In this document: piece by piece, positions 25,026-34,970 of the stretch | Numbering within the stretch: the first letter of the stretch is position 1 | How the letters are laid out: each line of letters starts with the position of its first letter | NCBI GenBank assembly: GCA_017435505.1 | Contig: JAFSEZ010000004.1 | Location: 53,730-117,729 of the forward strand | Direction: 5' to 3' | From: Akkermansia sp. | GTDB lineage: Bacteria; Verrucomicrobiota; Verrucomicrobiia; Verrucomicrobiales; Akkermansiaceae | DNA: 64,000 bases | The notes under the pieces: generated by a model | Database searches by the model: none | What the model was told of the DNA's origin: nothing | The model's input: the letters and a program-made list of their open reading frames with translations, nothing else | Program-made: the position numbers and the translations under genes

Positions 25026-27326
25026 TCAGAATTCAGCTTCGCGGTCACCCACGACCTGGACTTCCGTCTTGAGGGTGATGCCACGCTCCTCCTTAGCCTT
25101 ACTGCGTATGTAATCTATCAACTCCGTTACATCCGTGGCTTTGGCTTGCCCAAGGTTCACGATGAAGTTGGCGTGCATGGGCGATACTTGGGCTTTGCCA
25201 ATGGTGTAGCCTTTGAGCCCCAGTTCATCGATGAGCTTGCCGGCAGGAATTTCGACGGGGTTCACAAAGGTGCAACCTGCACTGGGAAGCTGCGGTTGGC
25301 TGGCTTTGCGCTGCTCGCGGTTCTGCTCGGTTCGCGTCTGTATTTCCTTGGGGTCACCGGGCGTGCCGGTAAAGGTGGCTTGCATCACCAAGTTGTGCTC
25401 AAAATCAGGGATGAGTCGATAGCGGGCAGGGCGCATGCGTTCTTTCTCAAACTCCACCATATCGCCATCATCATTCAGGGCAATGGCAGAGTGGAACACA
25501 CTCCACATATCACCTCCCATGGCACCGGCATTCTGCCGCAGGCTACCGCCTACGTAGCCGGGGATGCCGTCCATCCATTCAAAGCCGCTGATACCGTTTT
25601 GTGCGGCAAAAGTAGCCAGCTTCTTGAGTTTGACACCGGCGCCGGCAATGATGTGCTTGCCACGCATTTCAAGCTTCTGGAAATCTCCGGCCACGGGGTG
25701 AATGACAGCTCCGCGTATACCGCCTTCGCGGACGATGAGGTTGGAACCGCGTCCCACGATGTGTACGGGGATGCTGCGGTCTTTGAAGAAGTTGACAACG
25801 GCCTGCATCTTTTCAAAGGTATCAGGCTCAATCCAGTACTGGGCTTCACCGCCAACACCGCAGGTGGTATGCTTGCTCATGGGTTCGTAGAGGCGGCAGG
25901 TGAAATCATTGCCGCATTCCTGCTGCATTTCTGCCAGTACACGCAGGTCTGCCGCAATTTTCTTGCCTGTTTCATGCACATTGCCGGCTCCCAGGGTGAT
26001 AAACATATCTCCGGGTCGAAGAATGTTGCCTACTTTGTGGTGAGCCAAGGGTAGGTTCGGCAGGAATTCTGCGTCCACAGGCCCGTTTTCCAATACTGCG
26101 TCCACGATAGTCTGCCCGCTGATGCCCGGTATGGGGGGCTCGCTGGCGGGGTATACATCTGCCACGTACAGCTTATCCACATTCTGCAATACGCGACCGA
26201 AGTCATCGCGCAGCAGCTGGGTGCGGGTGTAGCGGTGCGGCTGGAAGAGGACAATCAGTCGATCGGGCTTCAAGCTTTGAGCCGTTTGCAGAGTGGCAGC
26301 TATTTCCGTGGGGTGGTGGCCGTAGTCATCCACAATGCGGTAATTTCGGGAAAGGTACTTTGTTTCAAATCGGCGGCGTGCACCGGCAAAGCTCACCAAA
26401 CCACGGGTAACGCTGGCAAAATCACAACCCAGTTCCAGCGCGAGGGCAGTAGCAGCCAGAGAGTTGAGAACATTGTGGCGACCGGGAATACCGAGTTCAA
26501 CACGCCCCAGCGGTTCGCCTTTGTAGTTGATGGTGTAGAGGGTGCGGCCACGCTTTACTGTCATATCCGTGGCGGTGTAATCAGCGTCTTGCCAGCCATA
26601 GGAAATGGTGTTGGGGTACTGGGAACACACATCGGCAGCTCCCGCATCGCTCTTGCAATAAATCAGCTTGCCGCGTGTTTGCTTGCAAAGGCGGTGGAAC
26701 ACGCTCTTGATGTGATCCAAATCACGGTAGAAATCAAGGTGCTCGGCTTCGATGTTGAGGATGATGCTGTGCTCTGGAATGTAGTTCACGAGAGTACCAT
26801 CACTTTCATCGCCTTCTGCCACCAGGTATTCGCTGTCCTGTGTCCAGTGTGCATTGGCTCCCAGCACGGGAATCTCTGCACCCACGTAATGGCAGGGGCG
26901 CATGCGCCCCTCTCGCAGCAGGTGAGCGCTCATGGCAGAGGTTGTGGTCTTGCCGTGCGTACCGGCTACCACCACGCCCTTTTTGTTGTTGAGGATAGCA
27001 GCTAAACATTCGGCGCGGCGAAGACACAGGCAACCGTTTTGGCGCGCAGCAGCCAAAGCCACATTTTCCTCGCGAATGGCGCTGGAATATATGACCACTT
27101 CTGCATCTTTTACGGAGTCTGCGCTGTGCGGGCAGGAGAATACGAGCCCCGCTTGCTGCAAGCGCTCCGTCTCGTCACTCGTCACGCGGTCACACCCGCT
27201 TACACGATGCCCCATTTCCAGCAGCATGCGTGCAAGCCCACTCATGCCTGCACCTGCCACACCAATCAAATGAATGCGTACGGGGTTTTCCCGATCCAGA
27301 AGCCGTTTGCGTAACTGTTCGATCAT
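25026..27326 (-). CDS. murC: Fused MurC-MurB: UDP-MurNAc--L-Ala ligase / UDP-enolpyruvyl-GlcNAc reductase
   Basis: One 766-residue chain for two peptidoglycan precursor steps. Residues 1 to about 460 are MurC, with the N-terminal Rossmann IHLIGVAGAGMSGLARML, ATP loop GTHGKTTTSAM (122-132), YGHHPTEIAATL and FQPHRYTRT. Residues from about 465 are MurB, with the FAD-binding TTCGVGGEAQYW, GRGSNLIVREGGIRGAVI, and SAGCTFVNP. In that last motif a Cys (685) stands where most MurB enzymes have the proton-donating Ser. The start is backed by a strong promoter 14 bases upstream. It is the first gene of a short dcw remnant with ddl and ftsQ. Confidence 0.94.
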   Translation of the reverse strand: MIEQLRKRLLDRENPVRIHLIGVAGAGMSGLARMLLEMGHRVSGCDRVTSDETERLQQAGLVFSCPHSADSVKDAEVVIYSSAIREENVALAAARQNGCLCLRRAECLAAILNNKKGVVVAGTHGKTTTSAMSAHLLREGRMRPCHYVGAEIPVLGANAHWTQDSEYLVAEGDESDGTLVNYIPEHSIILNIEAEHLDFYRDLDHIKSVFHRLCKQTRGKLIYCKSDAGAADVCSQYPNTISYGWQDADYTATDMTVKRGRTLYTINYKGEPLGRVELGIPGRHNVLNSLAATALALELGCDFASVTRGLVSFAGARRRFETKYLSRNYRIVDDYGHHPTEIAATLQTAQSLKPDRLIVLFQPHRYTRTQLLRDDFGRVLQNVDKLYVADVYPASEPPIPGISGQTIVDAVLENGPVDAEFLPNLPLAHHKVGNILRPGDMFITLGAGNVHETGKKIAADLRVLAEMQQECGNDFTCRLYEPMSKHTTCGVGGEAQYWIEPDTFEKMQAVVNFFKDRSIPVHIVGRGSNLIVREGGIRGAVIHPVAGDFQKLEMRGKHIIAGAGVKLKKLATFAAQNGISGFEWMDGIPGYVGGSLRQNAGAMGGDMWSVFHSAIALNDDGDMVEFEKERMRPARYRLIPDFEHNLVMQATFTGTPGDPKEIQTRTEQNREQRKASQPQLPSAGCTFVNPVEIPAGKLIDELGLKGYTIGKAQVSPMHANFIVNLGQAKATDVTELIDYIRSKAKEERGITLKTEVQVVGDREAEF

Positions 27327-27340
27327 AATACTCGCCCCGC

Positions 27341-27369
27341 ATTATACACAAAACGTCCTTGGTGCGCAA
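27341..27369 (-). promoter_or_regulatory. Promoter of the murC-murB/ddl/ftsQ operon
   Basis: Minus strand: TTGCGC, 17 bases, perfect TATAAT, then 14 bases to the ATG at 27326, giving a leader of about 7 bases. Confidence 0.75.
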
Positions 27370-27402
27370 GACTAATGCAAAGACGATGGGTAAAAGCCTC
27401 AG

Positions 27403-27438
27403 AAAAAATTGGCAATCGGTTGTTTTGCCGATTGCCAA
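27403..27438 (-). terminator. Intrinsic terminator of the mcsA-mcsB-clpC operon
   Basis: A perfect 11-bp stem (27409-27419 with 27428-27438) and 8-base loop are followed on the minus strand by six T. It lies 56 bases after the clpC stop and just beyond the murC promoter. Confidence 0.9.
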
Positions 27439-27493
27439 GCGTTCAATCCCACCTCTTGGGGCGCGGAAAAGCGTGTTTTCCTATTTTGTTGCC

Positions 27494-30151
27494 TTACTTG
27501 CTTTTTTTGCCGTCGGTTTTTTTCGTTGTTTTGGTGGCCGGTTTTTTTGGGGATTTGGCAGTTGTTTTGCGCGGCTTTTTGGGGGCGCTTGGTGCTTTTA
27601 GCTCCGGGGAAGCCACATTTTCAAACTCAATGCGGCTACTTTCCGCATTTCGTTTGGCAAGAGAAGCTGTTCCTGCTCGCAAATCTCCGCGCAGGATGGC
27701 TTCTGCGATGGGGTCTTCAAGCATGCGTTCAATGGCGCGGCGCATGGGGCGCGCACCATATTGTGGGTCATAGCCTTTGTCCACCAACATGCCAATGACT
27801 TCAGGTGAAAGTTCAAGCTGAATCTGCTTGTCTGCCAAGCGATTGATGAGCTTGCGAGCTTCCAGTTGCACAATCTGCTCCAAATCGCGGCGTTCGAGCA
27901 TGCGGAACACAATCAACTCATCGAAACGGTTGATGAATTCGGGCCGGAAGTGCTGTTTTGCCGCCTCTGAGATGCGTTCTTTCATGGTATCGTAGTCTGC
28001 TTCATCGGAACTGGCGGCTCCGAACCCGACTTTACCTTGGCGGGATGCCAAACTGGCACCGATGTTGGAGGTGAGGATGATGATGGTGTTGCTGAAGCTG
28101 ACCTTGCGGCCCATTGAATCCGTCATGTTGCCTTCTTCCAGAATTTGCAGGAGCAGGTTCATTACATCGGGATGGGCTTTTTCTACTTCGTCGAAGAGGA
28201 TGACTGCGTAGGGCCTACGGCGCACTTGCTCGGTGAGCTGCCCGCCTTCATCGTGCCCCACGTAGCCGGGAGGCGAGCCGATGAGTCTGCTGGTGCTGAA
28301 TTTTTCCATGTACTCACTCATGTCTACCTGAATGAGCGCATCTGCCGTGCCAAACATGATTTCTGCCAAGTTGCGAGCCAAGTAGGTCTTGCCCACGCCC
28401 GTGGGCCCCATGAATAGGAAGGAGCCTATGGGGCGGCGCGGATCCTTGATATCTGCACGGCTGCGGCGCAGAGCTCGTGAAATGGCAGAGCACGCTTCGT
28501 CTTGGCCTATCACTTTGCTCTTGAGTTCTTCTTCCATGCGCAGGAGTTTTTCCGTCTCCTTTTCTTCCATGCGGGAGAGGGGGATGCCAGTCCATTTGGA
28601 TAGCACCGTCATGATATCTTCTTCATCCACATCGGCGTAGGAGGAATTCATGGATTCTTTCCAGCTGGTGAGCTTTTGCTGTAAGTCGCTGTGCAGGGCG
28701 TTCATTTCATCGCGCAAGCGGGCGGCTTGCTCAAAATCCTGGCGGCTTACAGCTTCGCGTTTGGCTGCATCCAGCTCGCTGTGCTTTTGCTGGCCGGATT
28801 TGATTTCTGCCGGGCGTGTCATGCGGGCAATACACAGGCGAGAGCCTGCTTCATCCATCACATCGATGGCTTTATCCGGCAGGAAACGCCCGGAGAGATA
28901 GCGCTTGGACAAGCTTGCCGCTGCTACCAATGCTTTTTCGGTATAGCGTACGTGGTGGTGCTCCTCGTAGCGGGGGGCAATGCCTTTGAGAATAAGGAGA
29001 GTGTCTTCTACCGAAGGCTCGCCAACCTGCACCTGCTGGAAGCGGCGTTCAAAAGCGGCATCTTTTTCAATGTGCTTGCGATACTCATTGATTGTCGTGG
29101 CCCCGATAGCCTGCAACTCGCCACGAGAGAGAGCCGGCTTGATGATGTTGGAGGCATCCATCGTGCCTTCTGCCGAGCCGGCACCGATGAGGGTGTGCAT
29201 TTCATCAATGAAAAGGATGATGTTTTTTTCGGCACTGATTTCATCCATGATGGCCTTGAGTCGTTCCTCAAATTGACCACGATACTTGGTTCCGGCCACC
29301 ATGAGAGCCAAATCCAGGGAGATGATCTTCTTGCCGATCAGGAACTCCGGTACATCTCCGCTCACAATCATCTGCGCCAGCCCCTCAACAATGGCAGTTT
29401 TGCCTACACCTGCTTCGCCCAGCAACACCGGGTTGTTTTTTGTGCGGCGGCACAGAATCTGCATCACCCGCTCAATTTCTTTGCGGCGTCCAATCACGGG
29501 GTCCAACTCGCCGTTGGCCGCCTTTTGTGTTAAGTCGCGGCCAAAGGCCTTGAGCGCAGGTGTTTTACTGCGTCCCGATCTGTCATCTCCGCGATCTGCT
29601 TTGCCGGAGTGAAGAAATGCGTTGGCATCTTCTTCCTCTTCATCGGGGCGGAATCCGCCTCCTCCGTTCGCGGGTGTTTCATCTCGCTCATCTCCGCCAT
29701 CGTTGTCGAAGCGCGGGTCAATCTCTTGCAATACGCCTTTTTTGGCAGATTCGTAGCTCACCCCGGCAGAGGTCAGAGCGTGCCACGCCAAGCCGTCGGA
29801 ATCTTTCAGAATGGCCAGTAGCAAGTGTTCTGTACCCACATAGGTGTGGCGAAGTTCGCGGGCTTCGTTGCCGGCGGTAGTCAGGAGTTTGCGTACACGC
29901 GGGGTGAAGGGCAGGGAGCCATTGTTGCTGCTGCCTCCGTTGCCCGGCATGATAGATTGCTCTATACGGGATACGAGTTCCGGTATGTTGACTCCGATAT
30001 TTTCCAACACGCTTACAGCTACACCTTGCCCCAGTTTGAGCATACCTAACAGGATATGCTCCGTACCGATGTAGTTGTGCAGAAAGCGGTCGGCCTCACG
30101 GCGGGCAAGGCTGAGCACTTGTTGAGCTCGGGGAGTGAAATTATTATTCAT
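27494..30151 (-). CDS. clpC: ATP-dependent Clp protease ATP-binding subunit ClpC
   Basis: An AAA+ unfoldase that delivers proteins to ClpP. The 885-residue chain has two N-terminal Clp repeats ([10 protein letters not shown] and [10 protein letters not shown]), AAA-1 Walker [14 protein letters not shown], a middle coiled-coil with a UVR-type segment [21 protein letters not shown]-2 Walker [14 protein letters not shown], and ClpB-like small domain [18 protein letters not shown]. The last 35 residues are an unusual Lys/Pro/Thr-rich basic tail. Start at [17 protein letters not shown]; the short upstream extension overlaps the mcsB-like stop. It is third in the order mcsA, mcsB-like, clpC. Confidence 0.95.
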   Translation of the reverse strand: MNNNFTPRAQQVLSLARREADRFLHNYIGTEHILLGMLKLGQGVAVSVLENIGVNIPELVSRIEQSIMPGNGGSSNNGSLPFTPRVRKLLTTAGNEARELRHTYVGTEHLLLAILKDSDGLAWHALTSAGVSYESAKKGVLQEIDPRFDNDGGDERDETPANGGGGFRPDEEEEDANAFLHSGKADRGDDRSGRSKTPALKAFGRDLTQKAANGELDPVIGRRKEIERVMQILCRRTKNNPVLLGEAGVGKTAIVEGLAQMIVSGDVPEFLIGKKIISLDLALMVAGTKYRGQFEERLKAIMDEISAEKNIILFIDEMHTLIGAGSAEGTMDASNIIKPALSRGELQAIGATTINEYRKHIEKDAAFERRFQQVQVGEPSVEDTLLILKGIAPRYEEHHHVRYTEKALVAAASLSKRYLSGRFLPDKAIDVMDEAGSRLCIARMTRPAEIKSGQQKHSELDAAKREAVSRQDFEQAARLRDEMNALHSDLQQKLTSWKESMNSSYADVDEEDIMTVLSKWTGIPLSRMEEKETEKLLRMEEELKSKVIGQDEACSAISRALRRSRADIKDPRRPIGSFLFMGPTGVGKTYLARNLAEIMFGTADALIQVDMSEYMEKFSTSRLIGSPPGYVGHDEGGQLTEQVRRRPYAVILFDEVEKAHPDVMNLLLQILEEGNMTDSMGRKVSFSNTIIILTSNIGASLASRQGKVGFGAASSDEADYDTMKERISEAAKQHFRPEFINRFDELIVFRMLERRDLEQIVQLEARKLINRLADKQIQLELSPEVIGMLVDKGYDPQYGARPMRRAIERMLEDPIAEAILRGDLRAGTASLAKRNAESSRIEFENVASPELKAPSAPKKPRKTTAKSPKKPATKTTKKTDGKKSK

Positions 30152-30156
30152 GCGTT

Positions 30157-31260
30157 TTATATATCCAATGGGGAAAAATCTTCGTTGGGGGATATACACA
30201 TGCCAATGCTGCTTAGCATGCTCATCCGCAGGATTTTGTGCACTTGGGAAGAATCATCTTCCGTGGTAAAGAGTAAGTGCGCGGGCGCCGTGTACAACAA
30301 AACATTGCTCATAGTTGTCTGCAATGCCGACTTCTCCTTGCTCAGTATCAGCATTTCCAGCTCCAAGGCAAGGTTCAATACAGAAAGCGTATGCAGAAGC
30401 TCCGGGTACTCCATCATGCTTCCGTAGCGCAGGGTGCCATACACTCGGCCCACCATGTCAGTCAACTGGATGGGATCCTCTACGTTCATTTTATCCTGTA
30501 GCATCAGCTCCTTTTCAACGATGCTTTCAGCTATATTGAGCATGTGCCCCAATACATCATTGGTGGCGCCCATCGGGATAGGAGTGGAGAAGAGTACATA
30601 CAAGTTGCCCGTTTCTTCACCATGTTCGTTGAAGAAGGGGGATAGATTCAGGTGCATCTTATTGAGCGCACGCTCCAGTTTATCTATCTGGTTCATCATG
30701 GCGTGTCCCGGTAGGTGCAGCACCATGTAGAGTTGCAGGCCATCGCCGCATTCAGCTGCCATGCTGGTAAGAAAACCATACTCTTCCCCATGGGCAAACT
30801 CTACGTCTTTTGCCAGTTGCTTTGCTTTTTTGCTGAGCTCATTTACAATGCTTTCCAGCCTGTTTCCTGCGGCAAACTGGTGTATGGCCAAATGCTCCTC
30901 CTCATTGAGCATGATGATGGTATCCTGCTTCTTGTTGATGAACACGTGGCAACCATCTTGCCTTGCTGCCATGCAGGGAGTGATGAGCTTACGCTCCAAT
31001 AATACCCGGCGCTCAATTTTGCTCAGCTCGGTCATCTCGGCATGCTGTGCCTGCCTGAATCCCGGCAAGCTCCGCACGGCCGGAGTCAACTGTTCCGCGA
31101 TGCGGGCGCGGCTCTCGCCTGTGCTCCATCCGGGGAAACTTTCTCCTTTGAGGTTGCGTACCAAGCGCCCCATTGTACCCATGATGACGCCGCTTTCATA
31201 CCCATGGTGGTTGAACCACGGGGGCATGTTCTTAAAAAGAGAGGTGAATTTGATGGCCAT
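30157..31260 (-). CDS. mcsB: McsB-like protein (ATP:guanido phosphotransferase fold), probably inactive as arginine kinase
   Basis: A 367-residue protein with the length and order of McsB, the kinase that tags proteins with phosphoarginine for ClpC. Conserved McsB landmarks are the EKRVLLERKLITP-like segment, the acidic loop MLNEEEH (117-123), and HGEEYGFLTS. Compared with B. subtilis McsB from memory, the S-S-R-x-R ATP-phosphate motif is GTMGR (28-32). The segment with the active-site Cys and Arg (CPTN..GLRAS) is MAAECGDGLQLY (167-178). The C-terminal phosphoarginine-sensing RDxxRA motif is also missing. The fold seems kept but catalysis unlikely. It lies between mcsA and clpC, so an adaptor role is plausible. 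Confidence 0.82.
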   Translation of the reverse strand: MAIKFTSLFKNMPPWFNHHGYESGVIMGTMGRLVRNLKGESFPGWSTGESRARIAEQLTPAVRSLPGFRQAQHAEMTELSKIERRVLLERKLITPCMAARQDGCHVFINKKQDTIIMLNEEEHLAIHQFAAGNRLESIVNELSKKAKQLAKDVEFAHGEEYGFLTSMAAECGDGLQLYMVLHLPGHAMMNQIDKLERALNKMHLNLSPFFNEHGEETGNLYVLFSTPIPMGATNDVLGHMLNIAESIVEKELMLQDKMNVEDPIQLTDMVGRVYGTLRYGSMMEYPELLHTLSVLNLALELEMLILSKEKSALQTTMSNVLLYTAPAHLLFTTEDDSSQVHKILRMSMLSSIGMCISPNEDFSPLDI

Positions 31261-31274
31261 GAGGAGGGGCTTGT

Positions 31275-31787
31275 TTAGTGAAGGTTTTTAAGCTGATCCC
31301 GCAGGCGAGCCGCCATCTCATAATCTTCGCGGGTAATGGCTTCCTTCAAACTCTTTTCCAGAGTACTGCGTTCCGGGGTGGTGGCTGTATCTGCTTTAGG
31401 CGGTTCTTGATTCGCGCCAGTGCCCATGATATCCAGCTCGCGGGAGAATACGGTGTAGCAATCGGGGCAGCCTAAGCGCCCGGTTTTGCGGTATGTTTCC
31501 AGCGGAAAATCGCATACGGGACATTTGGTCAGCACATCGGTCTTGACTTTGCTCGGTTTCTCATCCCGTTTGCCCTCAGCCAGTTCGCGCACGAGTTTGT
31601 CCACTTTCGCCTTGAATTCCTCCGGGAAAAACTTCTCCGCAAAGGTGAGACTCTGGGGGTCAAACAGACCCTTTTCGCGCGCGCATGTCTCGCATAAGGC
31701 TAAATCCGATACCTGCCCGTTGACAATTTGGGTCAACAACATGGTGGCTCGCTTTCCGCATATTTGGCACTTCTTCACGCGATGCAT
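31275..31787 (-). CDS. mcsA: McsA-like zinc-finger/UVR-domain protein
   Basis: A 170-residue regulator expected to bind McsB and ClpC. The N-terminus has C-x2-C pairs (CQICGK and CETCAREKG), the centre a second zinc ribbon (CPVCDFPL and CPDCYTVF), and the C-terminus a UVR motif EAITREDYEMAARLRDQLKNL. This is the standard McsA layout. It begins the mcsA-mcsB-clpC operon, 14 bases before mcsB. No CtsR repressor gene is present upstream; rpsT lies divergently there. A likely ribosome site AAGGTGG is about 10 bases before the ATG. Confidence 0.9.
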   Translation of the reverse strand: MHRVKKCQICGKRATMLLTQIVNGQVSDLALCETCAREKGLFDPQSLTFAEKFFPEEFKAKVDKLVRELAEGKRDEKPSKVKTDVLTKCPVCDFPLETYRKTGRLGCPDCYTVFSRELDIMGTGANQEPPKADTATTPERSTLEKSLKEAITREDYEMAARLRDQLKNLH

Positions 31788-31884
31788 TCTACATGACCAC
31801 CTTCTTTCCTTCCAGTTTTCCGCGTGTCAGCATGGCATTTGCTGTCACCATTTTCAAAAAAAATGTCTTTTCATCCCAATTTGC

Positions 31885-31912
31885 TTGACATTTCGTAAAA
31901 ATGAAGTAAACT
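31885..31912 (+). promoter_or_regulatory. Promoter of rpsT
   Basis: Perfect -35 TTGACA, 16 bases, TAAACT, followed by a leader of about 32 AT-rich bases before the ATG at 31951. It is a conventional leader, unlike the short ones nearby. Confidence 0.75.
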
Positions 31913-31950
31913 TCCGCCACCAAAACGAAAAACCAATTCTCAATTTTACT

Positions 31951-32214
31951 ATGGCTCACACCCAGTCCGCTAAGAAGCGTATCCGTCAGACGATTGCCCG
32001 CACCGCTGTCAACCGTTCCATCATGTCCCGCGTTCGCACCCTTCGCAAGAAGGTAGCTGTGGCCGTTGCCGGTAGCGATAAGGAAGCCGCCGTGGCTGCT
32101 TACAACGAGTTCGCCTCTGTCATTGACAAGGCCGCCAAGAAGGGTACTGTTCCTGCCAATCGCGCTGCTAACTACAAGAGCAAGGCAGCCAAGTCTGTGG
32201 CTACCATCGCCTGA
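31951..32214 (+). CDS. rpsT: 30S ribosomal protein S20
   Basis: Primary 16S rRNA-binding protein of the small subunit. The 87-residue protein begins MAHTQSAKKRIRQ and is very rich in Lys, Arg and Ala with the typical three-helix pattern, ending in KGTVPANRAANYKSKAAK. The frame is open far upstream over mcsA in antisense, but the promoter and family N-terminus fix the start. It is monocistronic with its own terminator. Confidence 0.96.
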   Translation: MAHTQSAKKRIRQTIARTAVNRSIMSRVRTLRKKVAVAVAGSDKEAAVAAYNEFASVIDKAAKKGTVPANRAANYKSKAAKSVATIA

Positions 32215-32244
32215 GTTCCCTTTCAGGTTTTCCGTTTTTGATAA

Positions 32245-32285
32245 AATCTCCGGCTGCTGCATACGCAGAGCCGGGGATTTTTTTT
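32245..32285 (+). terminator. Intrinsic terminator of rpsT
   Basis: An 11-bp outer stem (AATCTCCGGCT with AGCCGGGGATT, one wobble) encloses a smaller CTGC/GCAG stem and is followed by a run of T. About 50 bases further on, CCGCC-tgcaa-GGTGG at 32342-32356 forms a second small hairpin. Confidence 0.9.
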
Positions 32286-32371
32286 GCCATTTATTCCACC
32301 ATCCTACACTCCGTCGATGCAAGATAGGGGGGTGGCTCGCCCCGCCTGCAAGGTGGAGTTGGTATGCGGAG

Positions 32372-32866
32372 TTACACCAGACACAGAATAACCATGATGC
32401 CGGAAACAATCAACTTGCTTACGACCCCGGCCAGTAGTCCCAGTGTGGCGCCAAGTCCGGTGCGGGCAGATTGTTTCATGTCCCGGCGTGCCAGCCACAT
32501 CTCTGCAATAAAAGCCCCCAAGAATGGCCCGATGAGAAGCCCCAAGGGGAAAAAGAACACACCGATAAAGAGCCCCAGCATGCTGAACCAGAATGCAGAT
32601 TTGCTGCCGCCGAATTTGCGAGCGCCTAGTGCCGTTGTCAGATTATCCACCAATGTGCCGAAAAGGGCGAGTAGTGTTTGAATGAGCCAAAACCACCACT
32701 CCGGATAGGGCTCGCCCATGGCTGCTACCAGGAAAATGCAGCCGGTAAGGGTGACAAAATTGCCGGGGTAGGGCAATACTGCACCCAAAAAGCCCAGAGC
32801 AAACAACAGGATGGCCATAAAATAAAAGCCCCCGGTCGTGCTCCATTGCAGGATGTCTTGCCACAT
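32372..32866 (-). CDS. DUF456 domain-containing membrane protein
   Basis: A 164-residue integral membrane protein. It shows the DUF456 features: an N-terminal helix, the LGAVLPYPGNFVTLTG segment, and the glycine-rich FFPLGLLIGPFLGAFIAE repeat that resembles small hydrophobic gating helices. Function is unknown for the family. The ATG at 32866 lies 22 bases after the typA stop, which suggests co-transcription with typA. Confidence 0.88.
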   Translation of the reverse strand: MWQDILQWSTTGGFYFMAILLFALGFLGAVLPYPGNFVTLTGCIFLVAAMGEPYPEWWFWLIQTLLALFGTLVDNLTTALGARKFGGSKSAFWFSMLGLFIGVFFFPLGLLIGPFLGAFIAEMWLARRDMKQSARTGLGATLGLLAGVVSKLIVSGIMVILCLV

Positions 32867-32888
32867 GTTGTGCAATGAGAGGAGGTGC

Positions 32889-34721
32889 TTATTGCTGCTG
32901 CATCTGGTAGGCTGCTCGCTTGCGAGCCGTGGCATCAAGAATACGCTTGCGCATGCGGATGAAATGCGGGGTGGCTTCTACCAATTCATCCGGCTCAATG
33001 TATTCGATGGCTCGCTCCAGCGAGAACACGCGTGGGGGTGTCAGCTGGATGGAATCATTCTTCGTAGCCGAGCGGTGGTTTGTCAGGTGCTTTTCTCGTG
33101 TGGGGTTTACGGGAATATCAATCGGCTTGGGGTTTTCTCCCACAATCATTCCCTCATACACCTCATCGCCCGGTGCGATGAAAAGGGAACCGCGCTCCTC
33201 CATGGCTTGCAAAGAGTAGGGGCGCGCAATGCCGTTTTCCATGGAGACGAGTGTGCTGCTCTGGCGGGTCACAATCTCCCCGGCGTAGGGGGCGTACTCC
33301 TTGAACAAATGAGAGAAAATGCCGTGGCCGCTCGTCAGGTTCACCAGTTCGAACTCGAAGCCAATCAGGCCTCGCGTGGGAATGGTGGCTTGGATGAAGG
33401 TGCGCCCGGTTCCCTTTGTTTCCATGTTCTCCAAAATACCGCGCCGATTGCCCAGAATGCGCACCGTGCCGTTGGCGCATTCGTCCGGGACTTCGATGTA
33501 TACTGTTTCAAATGGTTCGCAGCGCACACCATCTATCTCGCGGGTGATGACCTTGGGGCGGGAGACCAGCACCTCGTAATTTTCGCGGCGCATCTGCTCC
33601 ACCAAAATGGCTATCTGCATCGTGCCTCGGGCGGATACCATAAACACGCCCGCCAAATCCGTATCCTCGACCTTGATAGAGATGTTCGTACGCATCTCGC
33701 GCATCAGACGATCGCGAATCACACGGCTGGTTACATTCTTGCCATCCCGGCCACCCAAGGGACCATCATTGATGCTGAATTCCATCTGCACCGTAGGAGG
33801 CTCAATCTCCACAAAGGGCAGGGGCTCGCCATCGGGGGCGGCCGTGAGCGTCTGGCCGATGTCCACGTCTTCAAAGCCGGAAAGGCCGATGATGTTGCCG
33901 GCGGTGCCAACCGTAGAGTCCGTTGTTTGCAAGCCGCTGTATTCAAAAATCTTTGTTACCTTGCCGGGGGTGCGGCTGCCATCCGGGCGCAGCAAGTACA
34001 GCGTATCGCCTTTTTGCACACTACCGCGGCTGATGCGCCCCACGGCTACGCGCCCCACATAGTCATCCCAATCTATATTGGAAATCAGCATTTGAAATTG
34101 GCCTTCCGGGTCGGCATCTTTCGGCGCGGGAATGTGCTTGATAATTTGGTGCAGCAGGGGGGTGCAATCCACCGGCGGCTCGTTCTCCGGGCTGTTCATG
34201 AAATAGCCATCGCGGGCAGAACCGTATACAAACGGAGCTTCAAATTGCTCGTCATTTGCATCCAAATCCATCAGCAGCTCCAGCACCTGGTCATGTACCT
34301 TCATCGGGTCTGCGTGCGGTCTGTCTATCTTGTTGATGACGACTATGGGTAGTAGCCCCTCTTGCAGTGCCTTGCGTAGCACAAATCGAGTCTGCGCCTG
34401 CGGCCCTTCGTAGGCATCCACCACCAAAATCACACCATCCACCATCTTCATCACTCGCTCTACCTCGGCACCGAAATCAGCGTGCCCCGGCGTGTCTACA
34501 ATGTTGATGGTGTACCCATTCCAATGGATGGAAGTATTCTTCGCCTTAATCGTAATACCCTTTTCTCGCTCCAAATCCATGGAATCCATGGCGCGATCCT
34601 GCACCTCCTGATTCTCACGGTACGTCCCGCCTGCTTTTAACAGTTGATCCACCAAGGTCGTTTTGCCGTGGTCTACGTGTGCGATAATGGCCAGATTGCG
34701 AAATTTGCTGGGGTCACTCAT
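32889..34721 (-). CDS. typA: Ribosome-associated GTPase TypA/BipA
   Basis: A translational GTPase that aids ribosome assembly and stress adaptation. The 610-residue protein has G1 [14 protein letters not shown] near residue 13, G2 [14 protein letters not shown]3 [10 protein letters not shown]4 [13 protein letters not shown]-like domains, and the TypA-specific C-terminal domain ending in [18 protein letters not shown]. The ATG at 34721 gives the standard N-terminus [12 protein letters not shown]. It is divergent from corA across 249 bases that hold a perfect 20-bp palindrome. Confidence 0.96.
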   Translation of the reverse strand: MSDPSKFRNLAIIAHVDHGKTTLVDQLLKAGGTYRENQEVQDRAMDSMDLEREKGITIKAKNTSIHWNGYTINIVDTPGHADFGAEVERVMKMVDGVILVVDAYEGPQAQTRFVLRKALQEGLLPIVVINKIDRPHADPMKVHDQVLELLMDLDANDEQFEAPFVYGSARDGYFMNSPENEPPVDCTPLLHQIIKHIPAPKDADPEGQFQMLISNIDWDDYVGRVAVGRISRGSVQKGDTLYLLRPDGSRTPGKVTKIFEYSGLQTTDSTVGTAGNIIGLSGFEDVDIGQTLTAAPDGEPLPFVEIEPPTVQMEFSINDGPLGGRDGKNVTSRVIRDRLMREMRTNISIKVEDTDLAGVFMVSARGTMQIAILVEQMRRENYEVLVSRPKVITREIDGVRCEPFETVYIEVPDECANGTVRILGNRRGILENMETKGTGRTFIQATIPTRGLIGFEFELVNLTSGHGIFSHLFKEYAPYAGEIVTRQSSTLVSMENGIARPYSLQAMEERGSLFIAPGDEVYEGMIVGENPKPIDIPVNPTREKHLTNHRSATKNDSIQLTPPRVFSLERAIEYIEPDELVEATPHFIRMRKRILDATARKRAAYQMQQQ

Positions 34722-34818
34722 ACTATTATCTTCGGCGCTACTGCGTGCCGTCACCCCATTTTACCACATTTTACCCCCAATAGAAAGCCAAATCATTAGA
34801 TGTTGCCGGTATTCTTTC

Positions 34819-34838
34819 ATCCGAAATGTATTTCGGAT
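34819..34838. promoter_or_regulatory. Perfect 20-bp palindrome between typA and corA
   Basis: ATCCGAAAT and ATTTCGGAT arms (9 bp each) flank a 2-base centre. It lies about 100 bases upstream of the typA start and 130 upstream of corA, with no T run on either side. A dimeric repressor operator is more likely than a terminator. No regulator gene is adjacent, so the ligand is unknown. Confidence 0.5.
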
Positions 34839-34970
34839 AGATGATAAATTCGTTGCAAGAGTGTGGTCGGCGGTAAAAAGGGCTTGCTTTTTGGGAGAAA
34901 ATAGCGCATGCTAAAGCCACGTGAGGCTGAAGACTCGCTCCCATAACACACTCCAACGAGCAGCGGAACG

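Noticed and set aside
32838..34352. Plus-strand frame of 504 codons
   Set aside because: It is antisense to typA, which is highly conserved on the minus strand.
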